Assembly (NCBI RefSeq): GCF_026107415.2
Contig: NZ_JAPCHX010000006.1
Coordinates: forward strand, 124,001-188,000
Direction of reading: 5' to 3'
DNA length: 64,000 nt
DNA from: Microbacterium sp. MPKO10
Lineage (GTDB): Bacteria > Actinomycetota > Actinomycetes > Actinomycetales > Microbacteriaceae
Below the pieces are notes generated by a model. The model saw only the letters and a list, made by a program, of their open reading frames with translations. It did no database searches and was not told the origin of the DNA. Below, one piece after another: positions 21,475-30,552 of this stretch. The number at the start of each line of letters is the position of its first letter. Positions within the stretch are counted from its first letter, which is position 1. Both the position numbers and the translations under genes were made by a program.

Positions 21475-22509
21475 ATGTACCGAACGCTGTTCTCGCTATT
21501 CCTGTCCCGACTCGATCCAGAGGTCGCCCATCACCTGGCCTTCATTGCGATCCGGCTTCTCCCGCGTATCGGGATCGGGCCGCTCGTGCGGCGGTTCACT
21601 CGCCCCGACCCATCTCTGCGGGTGAACGCCCTTGGCCTCACGTTCGATTCGCCCTTCGGCGTGGCCGCAGGGTTTGACAAGAACGCCGAAGCGATAGCCG
21701 GGTTGGGGCAGCTGGGATTCGGGCACGTTGAAGTCGGTACGGTGACGGCGCGCCCGCAGCCGGGTAACCCGCGCCCGCGGCTCTTTCGGCTGATACCCGA
21801 TCGCGGAATCATCAACCGGATGGGATTCAACAACCGAGGGGCAGAAGATGCTGCGCCACGTCTTGCCCGCGCTCATCGCCGCAGAGCTCGTCCGGTCATT
21901 GGCGTGAACATCGGCAAGAGCCGGGTCGTCGACGTCGCGGATGCCGACGATGACTACGTCGCCAGCTGCCGCATGGTCGCTCGCCTCGCCGATTACCTGG
22001 TCGTCAACGTGTCATCGCCGAACACCCCGGGACTCCGCGGTCTGCAGGACCGTGACCGTCTGCAGCCGCTTCTCGAGCGGCTCAACTCCGAGTCGGGGGA
22101 GACGCCGCTGCTGGTCAAGATCGCTCCGGACCTCGCGGATGACGAGATCGAGAACATTTGCGACTTGGTCGTGCGTACGGGCCTGGCCGGGATCGTCGCG
22201 ACGAATACGACACTCTCGCGCGAGGGGCTGACGACGGATGCTGGAGTCGTTGAGGCGGCGGGCGCTGGCGGACTCTCCGGCGCACCGCTCGCAGCTCGGT
22301 CACTCGAGGTTCTGCATGTCATCCGAGCTGTCGTTCCCGAGGATCTGTGTGTGATCTCGGTCGGCGGAGTCGAAACCGGAGCCGACGTTGCCGAACGTCT
22401 CGAAGCTGGGGCCACGCTCGTCCAGGGGTACAGCGGTTTCATCTACGAAGGACCGCTGTGGGCACGGGCCATCAATCGTGAGCTTGCGAGACTCACGATC
22501 GCACACTGA
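21475..22509 (+). CDS. pyrD: Dihydroorotate dehydrogenase (quinone), class 2
   Basis: PyrD oxidises dihydroorotate to orotate in pyrimidine synthesis, passing electrons to menaquinone at the membrane. The N-terminal helical segment (MYRTLFSLFLSRLDPEVAHH) marks the membrane-associated class 2 enzyme. The FMN barrel follows, with PFGVAAGFDKN near residue 60, RMGFNNRGA, the catalytic serine region VNVSSPNTPG, VKIAPDL and VATNTTLSR. SVGGVETGADV closes the phosphate-binding site. AGAAAGG is upstream of the ATG. Length (344) is normal. Confidence 0.95.
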   Translation: MYRTLFSLFLSRLDPEVAHHLAFIAIRLLPRIGIGPLVRRFTRPDPSLRVNALGLTFDSPFGVAAGFDKNAEAIAGLGQLGFGHVEVGTVTARPQPGNPRPRLFRLIPDRGIINRMGFNNRGAEDAAPRLARAHRRRARPVIGVNIGKSRVVDVADADDDYVASCRMVARLADYLVVNVSSPNTPGLRGLQDRDRLQPLLERLNSESGETPLLVKIAPDLADDEIENICDLVVRTGLAGIVATNTTLSREGLTTDAGVVEAAGAGGLSGAPLAARSLEVLHVIRAVVPEDLCVISVGGVETGADVAERLEAGATLVQGYSGFIYEGPLWARAINRELARLTIAH

Positions 22510-23091
22510 TCAGCGAGGATACTCTCCGCGTGCCGACTGAGGTTTCGGCAGGCGCAGCTTGCGCAGCTGAATCATGCGCATCGCCGCGTACCAGCGGACA
22601 CCGCGCTCCACGCGCGTCTCTCCGAACTTCTCGCGCAGCAGTTTGCGCACGCGCAAGCCCGCGAAAATGCACTCGATCACCATGATGAAGAAGAACACCC
22701 ACAGGGCGAACATCCCGTACACCTGAATCTGGGGGATCGGGATGAATGTGGCAACGATCACCAAAAACATGAAGGGGAGCATGAACTCGCTGAGGCTCGT
22801 GCGTGCGTCTACCCAGTCGCGCACGTAGCGCTTCTGCGGCCCTCGATCGCGTTCGGGGAGGTATCGCTCGTCGCCATTGGCCATCCCGATGCGTGCGCGC
22901 TCGCGCTGGTCGGCCATCTGGGCACGTGCGCGCTGACGCGCCTCTTTGCGGTCATTGGGCACGAGCGGACGCTTATTCGCCGCTACCTGCTCGCTGCGTT
23001 TTGGCGTCGGAGCGCCCTTCTTGCCACCGCTGGTGACAGCATCCGGACTCTCTGCCGTGTCGGGTATATCGTCTGAAGTCTTCTTGGTCAC
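22510..23091 (-). CDS. DUF3043 domain membrane protein
   Basis: This 193-residue protein matches what I know of DUF3043, a conserved actinobacterial family of unknown function. The N-terminal 90 residues are highly charged, with KRSEQVAANKRPLVPNDRKEARQRAR a typical region (several short blocks), followed by the family's RDWVDAR segment. Two adjacent membrane helices lie near residues 103-145, then a basic tail. The start is GTG. Its stop lies directly after the pyrD stop on the other strand, and it is divergent from the dipeptidase gene. Confidence 0.8.
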   Translation of the reverse strand: MTKKTSDDIPDTAESPDAVTSGGKKGAPTPKRSEQVAANKRPLVPNDRKEARQRARAQMADQRERARIGMANGDERYLPERDRGPQKRYVRDWVDARTSLSEFMLPFMFLVIVATFIPIPQIQVYGMFALWVFFFIMVIECIFAGLRVRKLLREKFGETRVERGVRWYAAMRMIQLRKLRLPKPQSARGEYPR

Positions 23092-23130
23092 GTGATCCTC
23101 GGTTGTTTGCGTGCTCTTAAGATTACCTGC

Positions 23131-24528
23131 ATGACTGTTTCCACAGAGAATGTCCCAGGCAACGGTGACGATCTGGCCAGGCTTGTCACCGAGAGCATGC
23201 CGGAAAGTATCGCCGATTTGAGCAAACTGGTGCGGATCCCATCAGTGTCGTGGTCCGCGTTCGACCCTGCACACGTTCAGCGCAGCGCCGAAGCTGTTGC
23301 CGATCTGGTCCGTGCGACGGGTGTCTTCGAGACCGTCGAGATCTCACGGGCGCCGATCGCCGGGAAGTCCGAGCTTGGTCAGCCTGCCGTGCTGGCCCGT
23401 CGTGAAGCACGAAACGGAAAGCCGACGATCCTTTTGTACGCGCACCATGACGTGCAGCCGCCTGGTCGGGATGAGGACTGGGACACCGCACCGTTCGAAC
23501 CCGTGGTGAAAGGCGACCGTTTGTACGGGCGAGGCGCCGCCGACGATAAGGCGGGCGTGATGACTCATATCGCCGCGATTCGAGCGATTGCGGCTGCGCA
23601 TGGCAATGATCTCGACGTGGGGCTTGCTCTGTTCATCGAAGGGGAGGAAGAGTTCGGCTCCCGATCGTTCTCTGCCTTCCTCGATCAGCATCGTGACACC
23701 CTGGAGGCCGACGCGATCGTCGTTGCCGATTCCGACAACTGGACGACAACGACCCCTTCGCTGACGGTGAGCCTTCGCGGCAACGTGACTTTCCGTCTTG
23801 ACATTCGCACGCTTGACCACGCGTCGCATTCCGGAATGTTCGGCGGAGCCGTCCCTGACGCCATGATGGCGACGATTCGGCTGCTGAACACCCTCTGGAA
23901 CGATGACGGATCCGTGGCCGTGAGCGGCTTGACGAGCAGAGATGCAGAGACCCCTGAATTCGACGAGGCGCAATTACGAGTCGACGCAGGACTGCGACCG
24001 TCGGCATCGCTCACCGGCTCGGGGGAGATCCTCGGGCGGATGTGGAACAAGCCGGCGATCACCGTGACAGGAATGGACGTTCCCGATGTGGGCAGTGCCT
24101 CGAACACCTTGCTGCCGCAGGTCTCCGTGCGCGTCAGCGCCAGGATCGCGCCCGGTCAGAACGCTGAGGACGCATACCGGGCGTTGGAAAAGCATCTTCA
24201 CGACAACATCCCTTTCGGGGCCGAAATCTCGATCGACGACGTCGACACCGGGAGTCCGTTCCTCGTTGACACATCAGGGCCGTTGGTAGCCGCCGCACTC
24301 GACGCTATGCGAGCCGGGTGGGGCGAAGAGCCGGTGAGCACCGGCATCGGTGGTTCGATCCCGTTCGTCGCAGACCTGGTATCGACATTCCCCGACGCAG
24401 AAATTCTCATCACCGGCGTTGAAGACCCGGATACACGCGCGCACAGTCCTAATGAGTCGCTTCATCTCGGCGTGTTCCGTCGGGCGATCCTTACGGAGGC
24501 GATTCTGCTGGAAACATTGAACGGATGA
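23131..24528 (+). CDS. M20 family metallo-dipeptidase
   Basis: This is a 465-residue zinc dipeptidase or carboxypeptidase of the M20A group. The metal-binding motifs are visible: HHDVQPPG near residue 104, GRGAADDKAG near 134 with the bridging aspartate, and EGEEEFGS near 169 with the catalytic glutamate pair. A dimerisation lid follows (about 195-330), then the last metal-ligand region near AHSPNE. I chose the ATG at 23131; the longer frame would run into the divergent DUF3043 gene. Substrate cannot be told from sequence; small peptides are likely. Confidence 0.9.
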   Translation: MTVSTENVPGNGDDLARLVTESMPESIADLSKLVRIPSVSWSAFDPAHVQRSAEAVADLVRATGVFETVEISRAPIAGKSELGQPAVLARREARNGKPTILLYAHHDVQPPGRDEDWDTAPFEPVVKGDRLYGRGAADDKAGVMTHIAAIRAIAAAHGNDLDVGLALFIEGEEEFGSRSFSAFLDQHRDTLEADAIVVADSDNWTTTTPSLTVSLRGNVTFRLDIRTLDHASHSGMFGGAVPDAMMATIRLLNTLWNDDGSVAVSGLTSRDAETPEFDEAQLRVDAGLRPSASLTGSGEILGRMWNKPAITVTGMDVPDVGSASNTLLPQVSVRVSARIAPGQNAEDAYRALEKHLHDNIPFGAEISIDDVDTGSPFLVDTSGPLVAAALDAMRAGWGEEPVSTGIGGSIPFVADLVSTFPDAEILITGVEDPDTRAHSPNESLHLGVFRRAILTEAILLETLNG

Positions 24529-24613
24529 TCACGAGACTCGACACTTTCTCGATCAAGGCGAGTAGCATGGCCGAAGATCCCCATACCGGGGCGCACACAT
24601 CACGAGGAGAGTC

Positions 24614-24976
24614 ATGAGCGACACACTGACCACTCAGAACCCGACGAAGGCACACGGCGTCGAGCTGACAGACACCGCGTCTTCGAAGGTGAAGAGCCTT
24701 CTGGAGCAGGAAGGCAGAGATGACCTTCGCCTGCGGGTGGCAGTACAGCCGGGCGGCTGCTCGGGTCTTATATACCAGCTGTACTTCGACGAGCGGTTGC
24801 TCGATGGCGACGAGACCGTCGATTTCGGCGGCGTCGAGGTGATCGTTGACAAGATGAGCGTTCCGTATCTCGACGGGGCTGTGATCGACTTCGAAGACAC
24901 CATCCAGAAACAGGGATTCACAATCGATAACCCGAATGCGCAAGGAAGCTGCGCGTGCGGGGACAGTTTCGCCTGA
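24614..24976 (+). CDS. erpA: Iron-sulfur cluster insertion protein ErpA (HesB/IscA family)
   Basis: ErpA is an A-type carrier that transfers iron-sulfur clusters to apoproteins. The 120-residue protein has the three conserved cysteines of the family: one in PGGCSG near residue 53 and two in the C-terminal SCACGDSF. The start ATG has GAGGAGAG upstream. It stands just before the cytochrome oxidase operon, separated by a strong terminator. Delivery to the Rieske protein QcrA encoded nearby is possible but not shown. Confidence 0.93.
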   Translation: MSDTLTTQNPTKAHGVELTDTASSKVKSLLEQEGRDDLRLRVAVQPGGCSGLIYQLYFDERLLDGDETVDFGGVEVIVDKMSVPYLDGAVIDFEDTIQKQGFTIDNPNAQGSCACGDSFA

Positions 24977-24994
24977 TTGAGGCGAAAGCATCGC

Positions 24995-25033
24995 AGACGG
25001 GGCAGGCGGATTTGACGCCTGCCCCGTCTTTTT
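24995..25033 (+). terminator. Rho-independent terminator after erpA
   Basis: AGACGGGGCAGGCG at 24995-25008 pairs perfectly with CGCCTGCCCCGTCT at 25016-25029 across a seven-base loop, and five T residues occupy 25029-25033. It lies about 20 bases after the erpA stop and insulates it from the ctaC operon. Confidence 0.9.
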
Positions 25034-25152
25034 CTGTTCCGGCCCCGGAACGTAAGCCGATTTTGTGACCTCGGCCACGGCGTTGGTGACGCGAACCGTT
25101 CGTAATCGGGCTAGACTAGCTGTGATTTACCAGTGTCTTCGAAAGGTCCCAG

Positions 25153-26058
25153 GTGCGCTCGAATAGACGACTCCGCTGGGCTGCACTGCCGATCGGCATC
25201 GCTCTCACAGTGATGCTGGCCGGCTGCACGCAAGCTGAGCTTCACGGTTTCCTCCCCGGCTTCATCGAGGGGGAGAAAGCCGTGACCAACCATGCTGAGA
25301 CCGTCGCCACGTTGTGGACATCCTCGTGGATCGTCCTGCTGGGCGTCGGTCTGCTGACGTGGGGGCTCATCATCTGGGCAATCGTCGTGTATCGGCGGCG
25401 CAAGGGGCAGACGGGCCTGCCTCCGCAGCTCAGATACAACATGCCGATCGAGATCTTCTACACTCTCGTGCCGCTGATCCTCGTGATCGGCATGTTCGCC
25501 TTCACCGCCCGTGACCAGACGGCTATCGAAACGCAGTACACCGACGACGAAGCGGATGTTGTCGTTGAGGTGTACGCGAAGCAGTGGGCTTGGGACTTCG
25601 TTTATGACGACGCTGTCGACGGTCAGCAGGTGTGGAGCGCTGGTGTTCAGGCGGACGAGGCCGAAGACGGCACGATCGACCAGGACAAGCTCCCGACCCT
25701 TTACCTGCCGGTTGATTCCAAGGTCAAGATCGCGCTGAATTCCCGTGATGTCGCTCACTCTTTCTGGGTCGTTGACTTCCTCTACAAGAAGGACATGTAT
25801 CCGGGCAAGACCAACTACATGTCGTTCGAGACACAGCGAGAAGGCACATACGCCGGTAAGTGCGCAGAGCTCTGTGGCGAATACCACTCGCTCATGCTGT
25901 TCAACGTGAAGATCGTGTCCCAGGCCGAGTATGAGGCTCACCTCGATGATCTCGCCGCGAAGGGACAGGTCGGGGATTACGGCGCGGAGTACGACCGGAA
26001 CCAGAACATGCCCGATGACGAGAAGTCGTCGGTAGACAAGAGGGAAGAGGGGGAGTAG
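25153..26058 (+). CDS. ctaC: Cytochrome c oxidase subunit II CtaC
   Basis: CtaC carries the CuA site that accepts electrons from cytochrome c, here probably directly from QcrC in a bcc-aa3 supercomplex. The N-terminus is a lipoprotein signal with lipobox LAGC (Cys about residue 25). Two membrane helices lie near 55-80 and 97-117, followed by an extracytoplasmic cupredoxin domain. The CuA ligands are in DVAHSFW and [14 protein letters not shown]. The start is GTG with GAAAGG upstream. The 301-residue length and extra C-terminal acidic tail are usual for actinobacteria. The next gene starts four bases after its stop. Confidence 0.96.
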   Translation: MRSNRRLRWAALPIGIALTVMLAGCTQAELHGFLPGFIEGEKAVTNHAETVATLWTSSWIVLLGVGLLTWGLIIWAIVVYRRRKGQTGLPPQLRYNMPIEIFYTLVPLILVIGMFAFTARDQTAIETQYTDDEADVVVEVYAKQWAWDFVYDDAVDGQQVWSAGVQADEAEDGTIDQDKLPTLYLPVDSKVKIALNSRDVAHSFWVVDFLYKKDMYPGKTNYMSFETQREGTYAGKCAELCGEYHSLMLFNVKIVSQAEYEAHLDDLAAKGQVGDYGAEYDRNQNMPDDEKSSVDKREEGE

Positions 26059-26062
26059 ACCG

Positions 26063-27784
26063 TTGTCGACAGTAACGGACTTGCCCGAGGGACAGGCGAA
26101 GGTGGTCAACCAGTCACAGGTTGAGCACAAGGGAAACATCCTCGTCAAGTGGATCACCTCAACAGACCACAAGACGATCGGGTACATGTACCTCATCGGA
26201 TCTTTCGTGTTCTTCTGCATCGGCGGCGTGATGGCTCTGATCATCCGCGCCCAGCTGTTCGAGCCTGGTCTCGATCTGGTTCCGACGAAAGAACAGTACA
26301 ACCAGCTGTTCACCATGCACGGCACGATCATGCTCCTCATGTTCGCGACCCCTCTGTTCGCCGGATTCGCAAACGTGCTCATGCCGCTTCAGATCGGTGC
26401 CCCTGACGTCGCATTCCCACGGCTCAATGCCTTCGCGCTCTGGCTCTACCTGTTCGGAAGCATGATCGCTGTCGCGGGTTTCTTGACGCCGCAAGGTGCT
26501 GCCGCGTTTGGTTGGTTCGCGTACACGCCTTTGTCGAGTACCACGTTCTCGCCGGGCGCCGGGGGGAATCTCTGGGTCTTTGGCCTTGGTATGTCTGGAT
26601 TCGGGACGATCCTTGGCGCTGTGAACTTCATCACGACGATTATCACCATGCGTGCGCCCGGCATGACGATGTTCCGCATGTCGATCTTCACCTGGAACAC
26701 GCTCATCACCTCTCTGCTGATCCTGATGGCGTTCCCGGTCCTCGCGGCCGCGTTGTTCGGGCTCGGTGCCGACAGAGTATTTGACGCGCAGATCTTCAAC
26801 CCGGCGAATGGCGGAGTGATCCTCTGGCAACACCTCTTCTGGTTCTTCGGGCATCCCGAGGTGTACATCATCGCGCTGCCATTCTTCGGCATCGTGTCAG
26901 AAGTGTTCCCTGTCTTCAGCCGGAAACCGATCTTCGGATACAAGACACTCGTGTACGCGACTATCTCAATTGCGGCGCTCTCTGTCACCGTGTGGGCGCA
27001 CCACATGTATGTCACTGGGTCCGTCCTGTTGCCGTTCTTCTCCTTGATGACAATGCTGATCGCTGTTCCGACGGGCGTGAAGATCTTCAACTGGATCGGC
27101 ACAATGTGGCGAGGATCGATCACCTTCGAGACGCCAATGCTCTGGGCTATCGGGTTCCTCATCACGTTCACCTTCGGAGGACTGACAGGTGTCATCCTCG
27201 CCTCACCGCCCCTTGACTTCCATGTCTCGGACACATATTTCGTCGTTGCGCACTTCCACTACGTGGTGTTCGGCACCGTTGTGTTCGCGATGTTCTCCGG
27301 GTTCTACTTCTGGTGGCCGAAGTGGACAGGAAAGTTGCTGAACGAGCGACTGGGCTACTGGCACTTCTGGTTGCTGTTCATCGGGTTCCACACCACATTC
27401 CTCGTGCAGCACTGGCTCGGCGTGATGGGCATGCCACGCCGATACGCGACGTACTCGCCTGACGATGGGTTCACCTGGATGAACCAGCTCTCGACATTTG
27501 GCGCGATGATCCTCGCGGTGTCGATGATCCCGTTCTTCTTGAACGTGTACATCACCGCACGACGTTCGCCAAAGGTCACCGTCGACGACCCCTGGGGTTA
27601 TGGAGCATCGCTGGAGTGGGCAACGAGCTGCCCGCCACCACGGCACAACTTCACGTCGATTCCCCGGATCCGCTCCGAGCGACCCGCATTCGACCTCAAC
27701 CATCCCGAGACCATGATGCCGGTGGGGCAGGCGGCCATCAACACGACGCAGTCCAGCTCGGATGCAGACGGAAAGGGAAACTGA
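26063..27784 (+). CDS. ctaD: Cytochrome c oxidase subunit I CtaD
   Basis: CtaD is the catalytic aa3 subunit with heme a, heme a3 and CuB. The 573-residue protein has twelve membrane segments. The heme a ligand region FTMHGTIM is near residue 86, the CuB motif HPEVYI near 263, the HH pair near 313, and the heme region HFHYV near 397. The YIIALP stretch after HPEV supplies the cross-linked tyrosine. The apparent start is TTG four bases after ctaC, with GGGGGA upstream. The C-terminal tail is polar and short. It belongs with ctaC and ctaF in one operon. Confidence 0.96.
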   Translation: MSTVTDLPEGQAKVVNQSQVEHKGNILVKWITSTDHKTIGYMYLIGSFVFFCIGGVMALIIRAQLFEPGLDLVPTKEQYNQLFTMHGTIMLLMFATPLFAGFANVLMPLQIGAPDVAFPRLNAFALWLYLFGSMIAVAGFLTPQGAAAFGWFAYTPLSSTTFSPGAGGNLWVFGLGMSGFGTILGAVNFITTIITMRAPGMTMFRMSIFTWNTLITSLLILMAFPVLAAALFGLGADRVFDAQIFNPANGGVILWQHLFWFFGHPEVYIIALPFFGIVSEVFPVFSRKPIFGYKTLVYATISIAALSVTVWAHHMYVTGSVLLPFFSLMTMLIAVPTGVKIFNWIGTMWRGSITFETPMLWAIGFLITFTFGGLTGVILASPPLDFHVSDTYFVVAHFHYVVFGTVVFAMFSGFYFWWPKWTGKLLNERLGYWHFWLLFIGFHTTFLVQHWLGVMGMPRRYATYSPDDGFTWMNQLSTFGAMILAVSMIPFFLNVYITARRSPKVTVDDPWGYGASLEWATSCPPPRHNFTSIPRIRSERPAFDLNHPETMMPVGQAAINTTQSSSDADGKGN

Positions 27785-27787
27785 CCT

Positions 27788-28210
27788 ATGGTCGCGAATA
27801 TTCGCATCTTTTGGACGATCGCCGTTTTCTTTCTGCTGGTGTGCGGCATGTACGCGGTCTGGGGTGTGCTTGATCCGCTCCAGGCAGGCATTGAGTGGGC
27901 AGGAACAATCGCGCTCGGCCTGGTTGCGATTCTTGCCGGTCTCATCGCGTTCTATCTGGGGCTTGTCCACCGCAGCCAAGGGGGCGTGCTGCCCGAGGAT
28001 CGCGTAGACGCAAATATCGATGATGGTGACCCTGAGCTCGGGCATTTCAGCCCGTGGAGCTGGTGGCCGGTTCTCCTCGCGGGGTCAGCTGGTTTGGTTC
28101 TCCTTGGACTCGCCGTCGGCTTCTGGGTGTCGTACCTCGCCGTGCCGCTTGTCGTGATCGCCCTTGTCGGCTGGGTTTACGAATACTACCGAGGATATTT
28201 CGCCCGCTGA
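27788..28210 (+). CDS. ctaF: Cytochrome c oxidase subunit IV CtaF (actinobacterial type)
   Basis: CtaF is a small accessory membrane subunit of the actinobacterial aa3 oxidase. The 140-residue protein has four predicted helices in two pairs, near residues 5-27, 37-60, 87-107 and 111-128. The short polar loop contains HRSQGGVLPEDRVDANIDDGDPELG-type sequence (the ED and DGDPE parts are typical). It follows ctaD by three bases and ends at a hairpin terminator. Size and position identify it, with little sequence motif to rely on. Confidence 0.9.
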   Translation: MVANIRIFWTIAVFFLLVCGMYAVWGVLDPLQAGIEWAGTIALGLVAILAGLIAFYLGLVHRSQGGVLPEDRVDANIDDGDPELGHFSPWSWWPVLLAGSAGLVLLGLAVGFWVSYLAVPLVVIALVGWVYEYYRGYFAR

Positions 28211-28228
28211 GGCGGCGTACAGCCACGA

Positions 28229-28266
28229 GAAGGGCGGGGACACTTATGTGTCCTCGCCCTTCTTTT
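28229..28266 (+). terminator. Terminator of the ctaC-ctaD-ctaF operon
   Basis: Arms GAAGGGCGGGGACAC at 28229-28243 and GTGTCCTCGCCCTTC at 28248-28262 form a 15-base stem with one G-U pair and a four-base loop. TTTT follows at 28263-28266. It begins 19 bases after the ctaF stop. Confidence 0.85.
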
Positions 28267-28884
28267 GCCGCTACGTGCTCGGTACACGTCACGTCGAGTG
28301 CGGTGCAGCTGGCCCACGGGACGTGACCATTCAACGTGTTCATACGCCATGACCGTTGATATAGGGTGGCCGTTTTCTGCGGTGGCCGTCCACGACGTGC
28401 ATGGCATTCTGGGCAACGCACGTGCAGATGATTCGGAGAGTAGCGCGTCCCCGAGGGCCCTCCTGTATTTGGCAGTGCGGAGAACTTACGCACAACGGAG
28501 GCTTCTCCTTCTGTGTGTTCAGGCCGGTTTCATCTGCCAACGTTCTCCACTGCCACGCACGAAGAGCGATCCCTGGGCAGGACGGGCGCTCATGGGGTTG
28601 CTCCGATGAGCGATGACACCGAGCTCGATCTTCGTGACGGGGAGCTCGGCCGATTGTCTGCGGCCGATGACGGATCCATGCCCGAGGTTGTTTCCGTGAC
28701 CGCTGCCGGATCCCGCGCTCGTGTGCGGACGCGACACTGCCTGTGCGTTCCGGAGAGCCCTGGTCGAGGGGTGGCGCACACGGAGAGCGTACGTGGTCGA
28801 GTGCGAACCAACACGTGCTCGGGGGAGAGGGTTCCCGCAGCAAGCGACCGGCTGGGTCCGCATAAGCGGCGCATACGCACAGAG
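28267..28884. other. Gene-free stretch between two converging operons
   Basis: This 618-base stretch separates the ctaF terminator from the qcrB terminator. Several frames are open on both strands, but none has a convincing start, recognisable motif or protein-like composition. The best candidate is an ATG at 28606 whose frame runs into the antisense of qcrB. A decayed gene or an untranslated RNA is possible. I see no tRNA, insertion sequence ends or long repeat. Confidence 0.5.
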
Positions 28885-28920
28885 AAAAGGGGCCGGGCAA
28901 CAAGTAGTTGCCCGGCCCCT
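28885..28920 (-). terminator. Terminator of the ctaE-qcrCAB operon
   Basis: On the minus strand a perfect 14-base stem (AGGGGCCGGGCAAC at 28888-28901 against 28907-28920 on +) with a five-base loop is followed by TTTT, the complement of 28885-28888. It lies about 13 bases beyond the qcrB stop. Confidence 0.87.
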
Positions 28921-28932
28921 CATGGCTCGCGC

Positions 28933-30552
28933 CTAGTGCTGGTCGTGGGACCTGTCGATCTCCGTCTGGGTGACGGGAGCGATGCGATCCTCGAAGAACC
29001 ATCTGGAGAGTGCGGCACGGAAGCGCTGCCCGGTTGTGATCTTGCCGCGAGAATTCGGACGGATCATGAGGGGCTTGTAACTGTCGTGACTGACGAGCTT
29101 CCAGCGCTCGTACTCGTCAACGGGCTGGTGCACCTCGATGTATTCACCGCCGGGCAACCTGACGATACGACCGGACTCGTACCCGTGCAACGCAATCTCG
29201 CGGTCCTTCTTCTGAAGTGCAAGGCAGATGCGCTTTGTCACGAAGTATGCGATGAACGGCCCGATGACGAGCATCGCCTGAAGGGCGTGGATGACGCCTT
29301 CCATCGTCAGCTGGAAGTGGGTGGCGATCAAGTCCGAGCTCGCTGCCGCCCAGAGAGCGGCGTAGAACGTCACACCAGCAGCACCGATTGCTGTGCGCGT
29401 GGGCGCGTTGCGCGGGCGGTCGAGCAGGTGGTGTTCGCGCTTATCTCCCGTGATCCATCCCTCAATGAACGGATACAGAAGAACGAGCACGATGAACACG
29501 CCGATGACCAGCAACGGCAGAATGATGTTGAACGACCACGTATGGCTCAGCCAGACGAATTCGAGATGCGGCGGAACAAGCCTCAACGCTCCATCGGCAA
29601 ATCCGATGTACCAGTCAGGCTGCGTTCCCGCAGAGACAGGGGATGGGTCGTAGGGACCATAATTCCAAACCGGGTTGATCGTGAAGAGCGACCCGATCAA
29701 CGCGATGATGCCGAAGACGATGAAGAAGAAGCCACCGGCCTTCGCAGCGTAGACGGGAAGGACGGGGAACCCGACGACGTTTCTCTGGGTCTTTCCCGGT
29801 CCGGGATACTGCGTGTGCTTATGGACCACGACAAACATCAGGTGCAAGGCGATGAAGAGCACAACGATGGCCGGAAGCAACAAAATATGCAGGGTATACA
29901 AACGCCCCACGATTTGATCACCCGGGAATTCGCCACCGAAGACCAGATATGACGTCCAGGTCCCAATGAGGGGGATGCCCTTGACCATTCCATCGATAAT
30001 GCGCAATCCGTTACCCGATAGCAGATCATCGGGGAGGGAATAGCCTGTGAACCCTTCAGCCATGGCAAGGATGAACAGCACAAAACCGATCACCCAGTTG
30101 AGCTCGCGTGGCTTCCGGAAGGCACCAGTGAAGTAAATGCGCAACATGTGAAGGCCGATGGATGCGACAAAGAGGAGAGCCGCCCAGTGGTGGATCTGCC
30201 GCATGAGCAGACCGCCGCGGATATCAAACGAGATGTCAAGCGTTGATGCCATGGCGGCCGACATCTCGACGCCCTTGAGAGGTACATACGAGCCGTCGTA
30301 GTGGACCTCAGCCATTGACGCCTGGAAGAAGAACGTCAGGAAGGAGCCCGAGAGGAGAATGACGACGAAGCTGTACAGCGCGACCTCGCCGAGCAGGAAC
30401 GACCAGTGGTCCGGAAAGACCTTGCGGCCGAACTCCTTGACTGCTGCGGAGATACTCGTGCGCTCGTCGATGTAGTTCGACGCTGCGGCGGTGAAACCGC
30501 CGGAGGCTTTCTTCGCCTCAGGGGATGACGTTGTTGCTGTGGTGGTACTCAA
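28933..30552 (-). CDS. qcrB: Cytochrome bc1 complex cytochrome b subunit QcrB
   Basis: QcrB is the menaquinol-oxidising, di-heme b subunit of the actinobacterial cytochrome bcc complex. The 539-residue protein has eight or nine membrane helices. Heme-ligand histidines occur in IHHWAALLF and LHMLR and in the later LPAIVVLFIALH-type helix (HLMFVVVHKHTQ). The quinol-site region contains PVWNYG-PYDP. The extended cytoplasmic C-terminus (about 110 residues) is typical of actinobacteria. The start is TTG, forming a TTGA overlap with the qcrA stop. It is the last gene of the operon. Confidence 0.95.
   Translation of the reverse strand: MSTTTATTSSPEAKKASGGFTAAASNYIDERTSISAAVKEFGRKVFPDHWSFLLGEVALYSFVVILLSGSFLTFFFQASMAEVHYDGSYVPLKGVEMSAAMASTLDISFDIRGGLLMRQIHHWAALLFVASIGLHMLRIYFTGAFRKPRELNWVIGFVLFILAMAEGFTGYSLPDDLLSGNGLRIIDGMVKGIPLIGTWTSYLVFGGEFPGDQIVGRLYTLHILLLPAIVVLFIALHLMFVVVHKHTQYPGPGKTQRNVVGFPVLPVYAAKAGGFFFIVFGIIALIGSLFTINPVWNYGPYDPSPVSAGTQPDWYIGFADGALRLVPPHLEFVWLSHTWSFNIILPLLVIGVFIVLVLLYPFIEGWITGDKREHHLLDRPRNAPTRTAIGAAGVTFYAALWAAASSDLIATHFQLTMEGVIHALQAMLVIGPFIAYFVTKRICLALQKKDREIALHGYESGRIVRLPGGEYIEVHQPVDEYERWKLVSHDSYKPLMIRPNSRGKITTGQRFRAALSRWFFEDRIAPVTQTEIDRSHDQH

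Noticed and set aside
23092-23130. Longer start for the M20 dipeptidase
   Set aside because: It would begin one base from the divergent DUF3043 start, with non-family sequence before the ATG at 23131.
28513-29952. Plus-strand open frame of 479 codons overlapping qcrB
   Set aside because: Most of it is antisense to qcrB, with Arg/Glu/Asp-rich shadow composition. Only the part before 28885 lies in non-coding DNA and it lacks motifs.
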